Positions 8,934 to 16,523 of a stretch of 64,000 bases of DNA are shown piece by piece; the stretch's first letter is position 1; each line of letters opens with the position of its first letter. The stretch is from Sulfobacillus sp. (GTDB lineage: Bacteria > Bacillota > Sulfobacillia > Sulfobacillales > Sulfobacillaceae). The position numbers and the translations under genes are program-made. The notes below the pieces were generated by a model. That model was not told where the DNA came from and made no database searches. It saw only the letters and a program-made list of their open reading frames with translations. Location: assembly GCA_027309085.1 (NCBI GenBank), contig DAIDDL010000001.1, positions 167,066 to 231,065 on the forward strand, in the 5' to 3' direction.

Positions 8934-8962
8934 TTGAAGTCCGTGTCCCGAGACGCTACAAT
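8934..8962 (+). promoter_or_regulatory. Sigma-A-type promoter for the 8993 acetyltransferase gene
   Basis: TTGAAG at 8934-8939 and TACAAT at 8957-8962 are separated by exactly 17 bases. They lie 30-60 bases before the TTG start at 8993. Confidence 0.6.
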
Positions 8963-8992
8963 GAGGACATGGTGTGAAAGGGAGGGCCACGT

Positions 8993-9868
8993 TTGTTAAG
9001 GTATGTCCGTGCCTCGGTAGATGACCAGGCGAAGGTTGAGCAGTTTTTACAAGGGGTTCATGATGATTTATCGGAACAGGTCAGCACCTATTTAAAACAG
9101 GCGCAAGGCGGTTTATACCTGGCCCTAGAAGACGACGCAATTGTCGGGACGGCGGTCATTACATTTCCTAAAAGGCACGAGGTATATCTTGGCAGCGTGC
9201 GGATGGCACCCCCCCAGCAAGACCGGGATCTGTATAAGGAATTTGCCGCCTACCAACTGGACCAGGCGCAGAAAGCGGGAGCGCATATTGTGCGTGCCCT
9301 CGTCAAAGATGATGACACCTTGTGGAGTGCCGTGCTCCGGGAAGAATTTGGTTTTCAGGATGCCGGGCAATGGATTGTCGGAGAGTTTGAAGGGTTTCAG
9401 GCCCCGGAGACCCCTCCCCAGGAGGCAGGGCCAGCCTGGGCTGTGGATAAGGCCCGGGTTAAGGAATTTATGCGCCAGTTCCCGGAATCGCTATGGGTAG
9501 GCAAGGATATGTATATTCCGGAGTCCCTGACACCGGATGATATGGAGAATCAGTTTGAAGAGGGCGGGATTGCGGTTGCGCCCCAAGACGCCCGGCTGAG
9601 TGTCGACTCGGTGGCGCTCTACCGGGTGCGCAACAATGACGCCATTGACGTGAAATTTTTTAAGAGCCAGGGCCGCCATACCCAGGATCTGCTGAACTAT
9701 CTCTGGATTGAAGCCAGGGCTTGGGGTGTCCAGAAGATGCGGTTCGGCATGGCGTCGGACACTGCAGAACAGATCGCGAAAGCGCTGAACTTGCCCATTC
9801 AGAATCAGTGGGCGGGGACTGTGCTCGAGCGGCGCTTTGACCCTGCTGCCTATTCTTCGTCCTCATGA
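8993..9868 (+). CDS. GNAT-fold N-acetyltransferase-like protein
   Basis: 291 residues. The N-terminal ~150 residues look like an acetyltransferase fold (IVGTAVITF strand, then YLGSVRMAPPQQDRDLYKEF in the position of the acyl-CoA loop), and the C-terminal half may be a second, degenerate copy. The canonical R/Q-x-x-G-x-G/A loop is not clean, so activity is uncertain. The start is TTG 8993, with GGGAGGG about 6 bases upstream and no better ATG nearby. The end overlaps the mannosyltransferase gene by 4 bases (ATGA). Confidence 0.6.
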   Translation: MLRYVRASVDDQAKVEQFLQGVHDDLSEQVSTYLKQAQGGLYLALEDDAIVGTAVITFPKRHEVYLGSVRMAPPQQDRDLYKEFAAYQLDQAQKAGAHIVRALVKDDDTLWSAVLREEFGFQDAGQWIVGEFEGFQAPETPPQEAGPAWAVDKARVKEFMRQFPESLWVGKDMYIPESLTPDDMENQFEEGGIAVAPQDARLSVDSVALYRVRNNDAIDVKFFKSQGRHTQDLLNYLWIEARAWGVQKMRFGMASDTAEQIAKALNLPIQNQWAGTVLERRFDPAAYSSSS

Positions 9869-11025
9869 CCCTAGGCCGGGTCCGCGCCTGGAAAGATTCA
9901 TGGTGGCCTGACCCAAAGACCGCCCGGGAACTGATTGAGCTTTTGGTGTTCAGCCGGATCGCGCTGATCTTGGCGGGGTGGGTCGGGATGGCCCGGCTGC
10001 CATGGAAGTATTACTCACCCGAATACAACGTCTCGGCGAATCCCATTGTGCTGATGTGGATCCGCTGGGACGGTTTGTGGTATACCGGGATTGCCACGCA
10101 CGGCTACTGGTTCCAGGCCCTGGCGTTTTTCCCCATGTACCCTTTTCTGACAGCCTTGGTGCACTGGGTGACATTTCTGCCAGTGTACGACACGGCACTG
10201 ATTGTTTCCAATATCGGTCTGGCAGGCTTTACCTTTACCTTCTACGGTCTGGTCCGCGATATTTTCGGGCCAGACGCCGCCAAACGGTCGGTCTGGATTG
10301 CGGTGATGTTTCCCACTGCTTTTTTTATGTCCGCCGCTTATACCGAAGGCATCTACCTGTTTTTCAGCACAGCGGTCTTTTGGCTGGCTTACCGGAAAAA
10401 ATTTTACGCGGCCGGAGTATTTGGGTTGCTGGCGGGATTAACCCGCAACGAAGGCGCGTTTACCGTGATCCCGATCTTGTGGTCGTATTACCAAAGCTAC
10501 GGCTGGCGCATCCACAAAGCGTTGTGGAGCGTGCTTTTGGTGCCCGCCGGAATTATCGCCTACATGATTTACCAGTGGCGGGACTTTGGATCGCCGGTCG
10601 CGTTCATCGCCGCCCAGGCTTACTGGGGCCGCCAAATTTCCTGGCCCTGGGTGGGAATAATTTTAGCGGTGAAGACCATCGGGAATGGTAGTCCATTGCA
10701 GACGGACGCAATCCTCAGTATGATAGATCTGTGCTCAGCGCTCGGGTTTATTGTATTATGGGGTTTAGCGTGGAAGAAAAAGTTTCCGGTGGACTGGCTG
10801 GCGTATTGGGGCATCTTATTGCTGATAGATATTTCGGCGCCGGATATTCACGGCCGAAGCCCTTTGCTGTCAATGTCGAGGTTGGTGCTCATTTTGTTTC
10901 CGGGGTTTGTCACCATGGGCATACTAGCTAAGAATGAGAGCTGGCAGAGGTTTTTTGGATGGGTTCTGCCGATGTTGCAGATGACGTTCTTTCTGGTGTT
11001 TGCAACATGGCATTGGATCGCATAA
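9865..11025 (+). CDS. PIG-V-like integral-membrane mannosyltransferase
   Basis: 386 residues with about nine to ten hydrophobic segments. The conserved family signatures are RWDGLWY (~66-72) in the first extracytoplasmic loop, FFPMYP (~87) and TRNEGAF (~190). Members of the GPI-mannosyltransferase-2 (PIG-V) superfamily use polyprenyl-phosphate-mannose as donor on the outer membrane face. The next gene encodes such a donor synthase, which supports the call. The acceptor (protein, lipid or wall polymer) cannot be inferred. It overlaps the upstream gene by 4 bases. Confidence 0.8.
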   Translation: MTLGRVRAWKDSWWPDPKTARELIELLVFSRIALILAGWVGMARLPWKYYSPEYNVSANPIVLMWIRWDGLWYTGIATHGYWFQALAFFPMYPFLTALVHWVTFLPVYDTALIVSNIGLAGFTFTFYGLVRDIFGPDAAKRSVWIAVMFPTAFFMSAAYTEGIYLFFSTAVFWLAYRKKFYAAGVFGLLAGLTRNEGAFTVIPILWSYYQSYGWRIHKALWSVLLVPAGIIAYMIYQWRDFGSPVAFIAAQAYWGRQISWPWVGIILAVKTIGNGSPLQTDAILSMIDLCSALGFIVLWGLAWKKKFPVDWLAYWGILLLIDISAPDIHGRSPLLSMSRLVLILFPGFVTMGILAKNESWQRFFGWVLPMLQMTFFLVFATWHWIA

Positions 11026-11044
11026 TTAACGAGGAGGCTAATGC

Positions 11045-11794
11045 ATGCGTGCCTTAGTGATTCTTCCCACTTACAACGAATTAGGCAATCTCGGACCGCT
11101 GATGGAATCCATTATCGAGCAGGGCGAGATGTTTGACGTGCTGATTATCGATGACGGGTCGCCGGACGGGACGGGACTCTTGGCCGACCATCTCAAGACA
11201 GTCTATCCTAATCGGGTGGAAGTGATACACCGCCAAGGCAAGCTGGGATTGGCCACAGCGTACCTGACCGGGTTCCGCTACGGGCTGAATAAAGGGTACG
11301 ATTACATGTTCGAGATGGATGCGGACTTTTCCCACAACCCGCACTATCTGCCGGAGTTTATCCAGACCATGGTCCGGGAGAAGGCAGATGTGGTTCTGGG
11401 CTCGCGCTATGTGCCAGGAGGCGGGGCGACGCGGTGGCCTTGGTACCGGAGGCTGATTTCCCGCGGAGGCTCAATGTACGCCGGACTGATGCTGGGTGTC
11501 AGCATCCGCGATTTGACAGGCGGGTTCAAATGTTTCAGCCGGCGGGTGCTGGAAGCCATGAATCTGGAGGCTATCGAATCCACGGGCTACGGCTTTCAGA
11601 TTGAAATGACTTACCGGGCTGTTCGGTCGGGATTCAAAGTGGCCGAGATGCCCATTATTTTTGAGGAGCGGCGTGAGGGCAAGAGCAAAATGTCGCCAGG
11701 AATTTTCGCGGAAGCCTTGTGGATGGTCGGCAAACTGCGTTTGGAAAGCGGGATGGAAGGCGACCGGCGCCCGGCAGACGAGCGGCTGCGCTAA
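11045..11794 (+). CDS. Polyprenyl-phosphate mannosyltransferase (DPM1-like GT2)
   Basis: 249 residues. The GT-A family-2 motifs are visible: PTYNELGNL at ~8-16, DDGSPDGTG at ~36-44, EMDADFSHNP around residue 93 and DLTGGFKCFSR at ~158. The sequence is of the compact soluble type without a C-terminal membrane pair, as in bacterial Ppm/DPM1 proteins. It transfers mannose from GDP-mannose to a polyprenyl phosphate on the cytoplasmic side. ATG 11045 has a GAGGAGG site upstream. It sits between a mannosyltransferase and a GtrA-type protein, a coherent donor-making and donor-using set. Confidence 0.88.
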   Translation: MRALVILPTYNELGNLGPLMESIIEQGEMFDVLIIDDGSPDGTGLLADHLKTVYPNRVEVIHRQGKLGLATAYLTGFRYGLNKGYDYMFEMDADFSHNPHYLPEFIQTMVREKADVVLGSRYVPGGGATRWPWYRRLISRGGSMYAGLMLGVSIRDLTGGFKCFSRRVLEAMNLEAIESTGYGFQIEMTYRAVRSGFKVAEMPIIFEERREGKSKMSPGIFAEALWMVGKLRLESGMEGDRRPADERLR

Positions 11795-11800
11795 ACGGCT

Positions 11801-12277
11801 ATGAGACTAGACAAATACCGGATGATGATTGGGCGCTTCGTGCGCTACGGCATTATTGGGGTGAGCGGGGTCGGGGTGAATTTAGGAGTTTTGACCCTGT
11901 TGCGGCACTTGTGGCCGGGTCAAGCCACGACCACCTATGTGCTGGCCGTGGAAGCTTCGATCATCACCAATTACGTGCTCAATGCCTGGTTCACCTTTAA
12001 AGCCCGGGTGCATATTCCCGGATTTTTACGCTATAATTTGGTGTCAGCTGGCGGTCTTATTGTTCAGACCGCGATTTACCGTCTGGTGCTGGGTCACGGT
12101 GTGAACTATATCATCGCGGACCTGATTGCCATTCCCTTCGGCACCGTGATTGGATTTGTTTTGTCAAACGTGTGGGTTTTTCGGGTACGGGAGGCGCTGT
12201 CAGTCCATGACCCAATCGAGAGACCGGTCACTGAACCCCCAGCCAGCACCCTTAGACGCACTAGAGGCGGTCGTTGA
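11801..12277 (+). CDS. GtrA family membrane protein
   Basis: 158 residues with four transmembrane segments, the size and layout of GtrA (PF04138): FVRYGIIGVSGVGVNLGVL at ~10-28, a second helix with NYVLNAWFTF at ~55-64, and two more ending in GFVLSNVWVFR. GtrA proteins are proposed flippases for polyprenyl-linked sugars, so this one may present the mannose donor to the outside enzyme. It begins 6 bases after the DPM1-like gene without a strong ribosome-binding site, suggesting coupling. Its 3' end overlaps the next gene by about 70 bases. Confidence 0.88.
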   Translation: MRLDKYRMMIGRFVRYGIIGVSGVGVNLGVLTLLRHLWPGQATTTYVLAVEASIITNYVLNAWFTFKARVHIPGFLRYNLVSAGGLIVQTAIYRLVLGHGVNYIIADLIAIPFGTVIGFVLSNVWVFRVREALSVHDPIERPVTEPPASTLRRTRGGR

Positions 12278-12998
12278 GGCCGGGGTAGCAATGCTTACCA
12301 GCGGGGCTGAAGTGGCGCGCGTGGAGGATACCATGGCGCGCTTGGCACAGGCCTATCATGTGGCTCCAGTTGATGTCGTGGCGATGCCCACGGCTCTTTT
12401 TGTTGCTGGGCCTGAGGGACAGAGTCTGGTTAAGCGCATCCAGCACCGCTCGGTGAATCTGGCAGTGGTGGCGGAGATCAATCAGATGTCCCGCGATGTG
12501 GCCAAAAATCCGGTGCCGTTGGAAGAATTCCGGGAGCGTTTGAATGCGGCCCGGCAGCTCGCGGTCTACCCTCCCTGGGCTACGGTGGTGTTTGCCGCCT
12601 TTGCCGCCGGACTGATCAGCCAGCTGATGGGAGGGCGCCTGCCTGACGTGCTGCCAGCGGCGCTCAGCGGGGCCCTCACGCAGATGACCCGCAGGGCCCT
12701 GGCGCGGACACAGATGCCGGGCAATCTGGGCGACATGTTGGCCGCTTTAGTGGCCACGGTCCCAGCGCTGTTCATGGCCAGGTTCCCCGGGTTTCAGCCC
12801 GGCTCTATACTGGTCGGGGGGATTATGGTGCTGACTCCGGGACTGCTGTTCACCACGGCGGTCCGCGACGGCATTGCAGGCGACTTGGTGTCAGCGGTCA
12901 GCCGGCTCCTGGAAGCCCTGCTGATTGGCGGGTCGGTGGCGGCGGGCGCGAGCTTGCCGCTTTACATCTATCTCCACATGGGAGGGCGCTGGCCGTGA
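12207..12998 (+). CDS. Threonine/serine exporter family protein, YjjP-like (DUF1212) subunit
   Basis: 263 residues from ATG 12207. The N-terminal cytoplasmic part has the family segment LTSGAEVARVEDTMARLAQAY, and the C-terminal half carries about five membrane helices (VFAAFAAGLISQLMGG through GGSVAAGASLPLYI). In split systems this subunit pairs with a ThrE_2/YjjB partner, which is exactly the next gene. The start is placed inside gtrA because the family motif needs ~20 residues before it; a GGGAGG site lies 14 bases upstream. The likely substrates are amino acids or small organic acids; none can be read from sequence. Confidence 0.85.
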   Translation: MTQSRDRSLNPQPAPLDALEAVVEAGVAMLTSGAEVARVEDTMARLAQAYHVAPVDVVAMPTALFVAGPEGQSLVKRIQHRSVNLAVVAEINQMSRDVAKNPVPLEEFRERLNAARQLAVYPPWATVVFAAFAAGLISQLMGGRLPDVLPAALSGALTQMTRRALARTQMPGNLGDMLAALVATVPALFMARFPGFQPGSILVGGIMVLTPGLLFTTAVRDGIAGDLVSAVSRLLEALLIGGSVAAGASLPLYIYLHMGGRWP

Positions 12999-13435
12999 TC
13001 GAGCAGGCAGTGTTTGCGGGGCTGACCACCATGGCCTTCGGCTTTCTATATCAGGTGCGGGCCTCTCTGCTGTGGATTTCCGGGGTGATTGGGGCAGTGG
13101 CCTGGGGGACGTCGCTCGGGATTCACCTGCTGCCCGGAGCAGGGCTGCTAGGGGACTTCGCTGGCGCATTTGTGGTCGGAGGTCTGGCAGAAGGCGCCGC
13201 TTTGTGGAAGAAGAAGCCGGTGACCATATTCGTCGTCCCTGCCATTATCTCTTTTGTGCCCGGATATCTGGTCTACGAGAGCATGGTTGCGTTCTTGAAA
13301 AACAACTTTAATGGGGGGCTGCATTTCGGGCTCAGCGCGATGTTTGCCGCGGCAGCCCTGGGGCTGGGCCTGGCGCTGGCCACAGCGCTCCTGCGCCCGC
13401 TCCTGCGCCCCCACCACTTTCTCAATCCCCGTTAG
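12995..13435 (+). CDS. Threonine/serine exporter small subunit, YjjB-like (ThrE_2)
   Basis: 146 residues, four to five membrane helices, GTG start overlapping the previous stop as GTGA. The VVGGLAEGAALWKKKP and AIISFVPGYLVYESM stretches fit the YjjB/DUF3815 half of ThrE-type exporters. Together with the preceding subunit it makes a complete split exporter. It runs convergently into the Fur-family gene, overlapping its 3' end by 14 bases, so there is no room for a terminator between them. Confidence 0.83.
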   Translation: MIEQAVFAGLTTMAFGFLYQVRASLLWISGVIGAVAWGTSLGIHLLPGAGLLGDFAGAFVVGGLAEGAALWKKKPVTIFVVPAIISFVPGYLVYESMVAFLKNNFNGGLHFGLSAMFAAAALGLGLALATALLRPLLRPHHFLNPR

Positions 13436-13877
13436 ACTGGGCTTGTGCCTCTTTTGCCTGGCATTTTGGGCACAGGCCGTGGATCTCCACATCGTGGTAA
13501 ATGATTTTGTAGTGGTAGGGCTCCACGATCTCATCAATGCGGTGTTCCAACTGGCAATTGTATAAGTCGATGACCTCGTTGCAGCCAATGCAGACGAGGT
13601 GGTGGTGATGGTGCCGGAATGGGGGGATGAGTTCGTACCCGACGGATCCATGCCCGATGAGGACGGGGTGCACCACCCCCATGGCGGTGAACAGCTCCAG
13701 AATGCGGTACACCGTTGTCTGGTTCATTCCGGTGGCGTGGATTTCCTCGACCAGGGCGGGAATGGAGAGGGGCAGAGGACTGGATTCCAGCAGGCGGTAT
13801 ACGTGCAGACGGTCCGGGGTGACGCGCAGTCCTCGCTGTCGCAGTGCGTTTTGCAGTAATTCTTCATGCGCGGCCAT
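13422..13877 (-). CDS. Fur family metalloregulator
   Basis: 151 residues. The winged helix is at ~10-80 (GLRVTPDRLHVYRLLESS and GMNQTTVYRILELF as recognition helix). A His run near residue 88 (FRHHHHHLVCIGC) is followed by a second CxxC near the C-terminus (CPKC), so two CxxC pairs for structural zinc are present. The family includes Fur, Zur, PerR and Mur; no residue here decides which metal it senses. PerR-type peroxide sensing is possible. ATG 13877 has GGGAGGG upstream. Confidence 0.88.
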   Translation of the reverse strand: MAAHEELLQNALRQRGLRVTPDRLHVYRLLESSPLPLSIPALVEEIHATGMNQTTVYRILELFTAMGVVHPVLIGHGSVGYELIPPFRHHHHHLVCIGCNEVIDLYNCQLEHRIDEIVEPYHYKIIYHDVEIHGLCPKCQAKEAQAQSNGD

Positions 13878-13900
13878 GATGACCCTCCCATCTTGCTGAT

Positions 13901-13929
13901 ATTATGCCCACTCCCCAGCGAAAAGGCAA
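13901..13929 (-). promoter_or_regulatory. Sigma-A-type promoter of the Fur-family gene
   Basis: On the minus strand TTGCCT (13929-13924) and CATAAT (13906-13901) are 17 bases apart, ending 24 bases before the start codon. No clear 7-1-7 Fur box overlaps it. Confidence 0.5.
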
Positions 13930-13942
13930 TGAAGCGCGCGTT

Positions 13943-13976
13943 CTGCCAGGGGCGCACCAAGAAGCGCCCCTGGCAG
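13943..13976. terminator. Perfect 12-bp hairpin between the Fur-family and DUF2103 genes
   Basis: CTGCCAGGGGCG (13943-13954) pairs perfectly with CGCCCCTGGCAG (13965-13976) around a 10-base loop. It lies downstream of the minus-strand DUF2103 gene and would stop its transcripts before the Fur promoter. Neither strand has a clean T-run after it, so a different RNA role is possible. Confidence 0.5.
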
Positions 13977-14034
13977 TCTGGGGTTCATTTTATCAAAGCG
14001 CCGACCCCCCCCCGGGTTTAGCCGGGAAGAGTCG

Positions 14035-14328
14035 TCACCCGGGTTTAGGGAGGAAACCGTGGTCTTGCAGCTCTTGCAGCACGTCATGGGGACGGCCGCT
14101 AATCACAAAAATTTCCTGGGCTGCACCACTGGAACGCCCGATTAGCTTGAGGCCGCTGGGGGTAAAGTACTGGAAGGAATAGCCCATTTGCCCGCCAGAC
14201 TTGGGACTGATTGTTCCCGGGATGACACCGTCCACAAAGGACAGCGACGACAAGAAGCGCAGACCAGGCTCCAGCTCTCTGACAACATGATGCTGTCTTT
14301 TGACTTTGGACTGCCGGTATTTGGCCAT
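14035..14328 (-). CDS. Small protein resembling DUF2103 (predicted metal-binding)
   Basis: 97 residues. A basic N-terminus with KVKRQHHVVRELEPGL is followed by a beta-rich core (VIPGTISPKSGG, GYSFQYFTPSGLKLIGRSS) and a helix near the C-terminus (HDVLQELQDHGFLP). The adjacent histidines and overall order resemble the DUF2103 family of small, predicted metal-binding proteins; the function is unknown. An AGGATC site lies upstream of ATG 14328. It is divergent from the Nudix gene. Codon use is like the neighbours. Confidence 0.6.
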   Translation of the reverse strand: MAKYRQSKVKRQHHVVRELEPGLRFLSSLSFVDGVIPGTISPKSGGQMGYSFQYFTPSGLKLIGRSSGAAQEIFVISGRPHDVLQELQDHGFLPKPG

Positions 14329-14409
14329 GTCGGATCCTGCCCTTCTCTGATGCTTCTATGGTATCAAATTGACAGGGGGAATCCAAATGCCTGGAAAGAA
14401 AAGACAAGG

Positions 14410-14940
14410 ATGAGCGCCCGGTATTGTGCGAATTGCCAGGGGGCGCTGCAGACAATGCGGCTCGCGGGCACTGACAGACAAGTATGCCCGCAGTGCGGGC
14501 AGGTGGCGTATGCGGATGCGCGTGTGGGTGTGGCAGCGCTCCTTTACACGGCAGACTGGCAGGTGGCGTTGGTGAAGAGGGCGCTGACCCCGGGGTTTGG
14601 GCTGTGGACGATGCCTGGCGGGTATGTGGAAGGCAGTGAGACGCCAGAGGGCGCGGCACGGCGCGAAATCCAAGAAGAGCTGGGCGCATTGCGCCTCCCC
14701 GGGTGCTGAAACTTGCCGGGGTGTACCGCGAAGCGGAAGAGGGCGCAGTGACCGTGGTGTACCGGGGGCGGGCCGCCAGCCCCCATGGAATCGCTGCAGG
14801 TGCGGTACTTTCACGTGGCCCAAATCCCTTGGGACGACCTGTTCTTCCCGTCGGCCCGGCAAGCTCTGCGGGACTGGATGCAGAGGCGGATCATTGCGGG
14901 TCCGCGCGCCACTCCGGGACAGTTAGTTGATGAGTCTTGA
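14410..14940 (+). pseudogene. Nudix hydrolase with two compensating single-base frameshifts
   Basis: The first frame gives a zinc-ribbon (YCANCQ ... CPQCG) and a Nudix core with GGYVEGSETPEGAARREIQEELG, then stops at 14707-14709. The sequence continues in another frame (VLKLAGVYREAEEGAVTVVYRGRAASP) and from ~14785 returns to the first (ESLQVRYFHVAQIPWDDLFF ... TGA 14938-14940). Adding one C in the C4 run at 14697-14700 and removing one from the C5 run at 14780-14784 restores a single ~176-residue protein of the NudC/ADP-ribose-pyrophosphatase-like type. This is either sequencing error in homopolymers or a recently damaged gene. Its end overlaps minC by 18 bases. Confidence 0.8.
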
Positions 14941-15591
14941 GGTCCGCTCAGTTCCCCGCCGCAGTTTGGGCTCCTGGGTGACAATATCCGGCAGTTTCAC
15001 GTCGGTCCATGGCTGGACAACGATAGCGCCGCCGTCAACATGGGCAAATTCCGGCCGCTCGCCGTGCCCGTCGCCTAGGGCAATGGTGCTCCCAATTTTA
15101 ATTTGGGCGGGCTGCAGCCGCAGAGCAAAGATGCCGGCGGTGCGCTCCTGAGGCTGGCCTGCGTAGACGGTGCCACGGAGCCAGCCAAACACCATGACGT
15201 CGCCCGACGCGATGACGGTGGCGCCGGGATTGACGTCGCCCACGATAATCACGTCGCCCTGATGCATGATTTGCTGGCCGGAGCGGACCGTGTGCCGCAC
15301 TATCAGGGGGACAGGCGCCGGTTTTTTCTCCTCGAGGGAAATGACCGTGGAGCTGTCCGTCTGCTGCACACCTTTCAGGGTCAGGGCGGGAAATGGCGCA
15401 AAAGCCTCAGCAATCTGTTGAAACAGCGAGAGAGTCAGCGCCATGCTGCCCACTTCGAGGTACACCCCGGTTTCGCCTAGAAAGTCATGGCGTGCCTGAA
15501 GTGTTGCGGTAAGATCTGCAATCAGGGCTTCCTCCGTCGCGAATCCTGTCGCGACGAGGCGCAGCCCGTGGCGATCTCCCTTGATTTCCAT
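14923..15591 (-). CDS. minC: Septum-site inhibitor MinC
   Basis: 222 residues. The N-terminal alpha/beta domain (to ~105) is followed by a short Pro-rich linker and a C-terminal beta-helix with the MinC pattern VRSGQQIMHQGDVIIVGDVNPGA and SGDVMVFGWLRGTVYAGQ. MinC blocks FtsZ polymerisation away from mid-cell with MinD. No minD or minE is nearby in the window, so minC stands alone here. The open frame extends to 15666, but ATG 15591 is chosen for its AAGGAGG site nine bases upstream. Confidence 0.92.
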   Translation of the reverse strand: MEIKGDRHGLRLVATGFATEEALIADLTATLQARHDFLGETGVYLEVGSMALTLSLFQQIAEAFAPFPALTLKGVQQTDSSTVISLEEKKPAPVPLIVRHTVRSGQQIMHQGDVIIVGDVNPGATVIASGDVMVFGWLRGTVYAGQPQERTAGIFALRLQPAQIKIGSTIALGDGHGERPEFAHVDGGAIVVQPWTDVKLPDIVTQEPKLRRGTERTSRLIN

Positions 15592-15779
15592 TGGATAATT
15601 CCTCCTTGCGCGCCAAAACTCTGAAGTGATGGCGTATGCGGCGCCCAGCCGCTCATACTTCATCAAATTCTCTGGAGGCTTGACAAAATCCTGCCCCTTC
15701 CCTCATATAATTTTTCGACACGGCGCGACCGGCGCCAAAATCCCCCCTTATCCAGCATGCGGCCGGCTTCCGGTTACAC

Positions 15780-16523
15780 CTATTGCGGGGGTCTGTGGAC
15801 GCTGTCTTCGGCCAGGTAATAGACTGGCCCCTGAGCGGTAATTTCCCGGGATCCTATGCGGGCGCCCTGGCGGATGAGGGACTCGGCTTCGGTGGGGCTG
15901 AGGGCCCGTCCCCCAGGCCACAGCCGGTAGCGGGGAACCTGTCTTGGGACATTCGCCAGGTCATCATCCTCGGACGGGGGTGCCGGAAGCGGGAATCCAG
16001 CCGCAAAGTCCCGGGTCAGGCGATCGACCGGACTGACGCGCCACGGCACCGGGAGATGGGTCTCACCCACCCAGGCTGTGAGGCGGGAGATGCGGCGGGG
16101 GCCGCCCGCTGCAATCACCCACAGAGAAAACTGGGCATTGGCAAACCCTTCGAGACGGTAGACGGCGAGTTTGGCCGCCCACTGCTTGGCGGTTTCCTTG
16201 CCCGTGTCCACTTCTACCAGCACCGGCAGGGGAGACCGCCCGGCATGGACAATGGCATCGGGATACAGACCGTACAGGGTGCCGGCCGTCTGCCAGCGGC
16301 TGACGAGGGGGCGGAGGCGGATAAAGGTTTCCGTGACGAGGTCGCGGTGCTGGAGATGCCCGCCCTTTTGAAACTGGGAGCGGGTCCACAGAGCGCTGTG
16401 CCACAAGAAAACCTGGTCCGGCAGGTCGATGTCCTGCAGGCGGAGGCCAAAATAGGTGAGAGCCTGCTGCTCTGACAGATATCCCGTAGCCTCCAGCACA
16501 TCTTGCCAGGACATTTCAATCAT
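15780..16523 (-). CDS. Replication-relaxation (Replic_Relax)-like protein
   Basis: 247 residues. Residues 1-80 look like a winged-helix start, then the segment PDAIVHAG ... LPVLVEVDTGKET ... KLAVY matches the order seen in the Replic_Relax family (PF13814), which resembles PD-(D/E)xK nuclease folds (D, then E-x-D, then Lys). The family is found on mobile elements beside DNA pumps; a role in nicking, relaxing or loading DNA is suspected but not shown. ATG 16523 overlaps the end of the VirD4-like gene by 8 bases and has GAGGAGG upstream, so the two are co-translated. Confidence 0.65.
   Translation of the reverse strand: MIEMSWQDVLEATGYLSEQQALTYFGLRLQDIDLPDQVFLWHSALWTRSQFQKGGHLQHRDLVTETFIRLRPLVSRWQTAGTLYGLYPDAIVHAGRSPLPVLVEVDTGKETAKQWAAKLAVYRLEGFANAQFSLWVIAAGGPRRISRLTAWVGETHLPVPWRVSPVDRLTRDFAAGFPLPAPPSEDDDLANVPRQVPRYRLWPGGRALSPTEAESLIRQGARIGSREITAQGPVYYLAEDSVHRPPQ

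Noticed and set aside
14697..14784. Programmed ribosomal frameshifting in the Nudix gene
   Set aside because: Two opposite one-base shifts in C runs without stimulatory signals fit read error or mutation better.
15680..15711. TTGACA and TATAAT on the plus strand between minC and the Replic_Relax gene
   Set aside because: The spacer is 20 bases and only minus-strand genes lie downstream, so a functional sigma-A promoter is unlikely.
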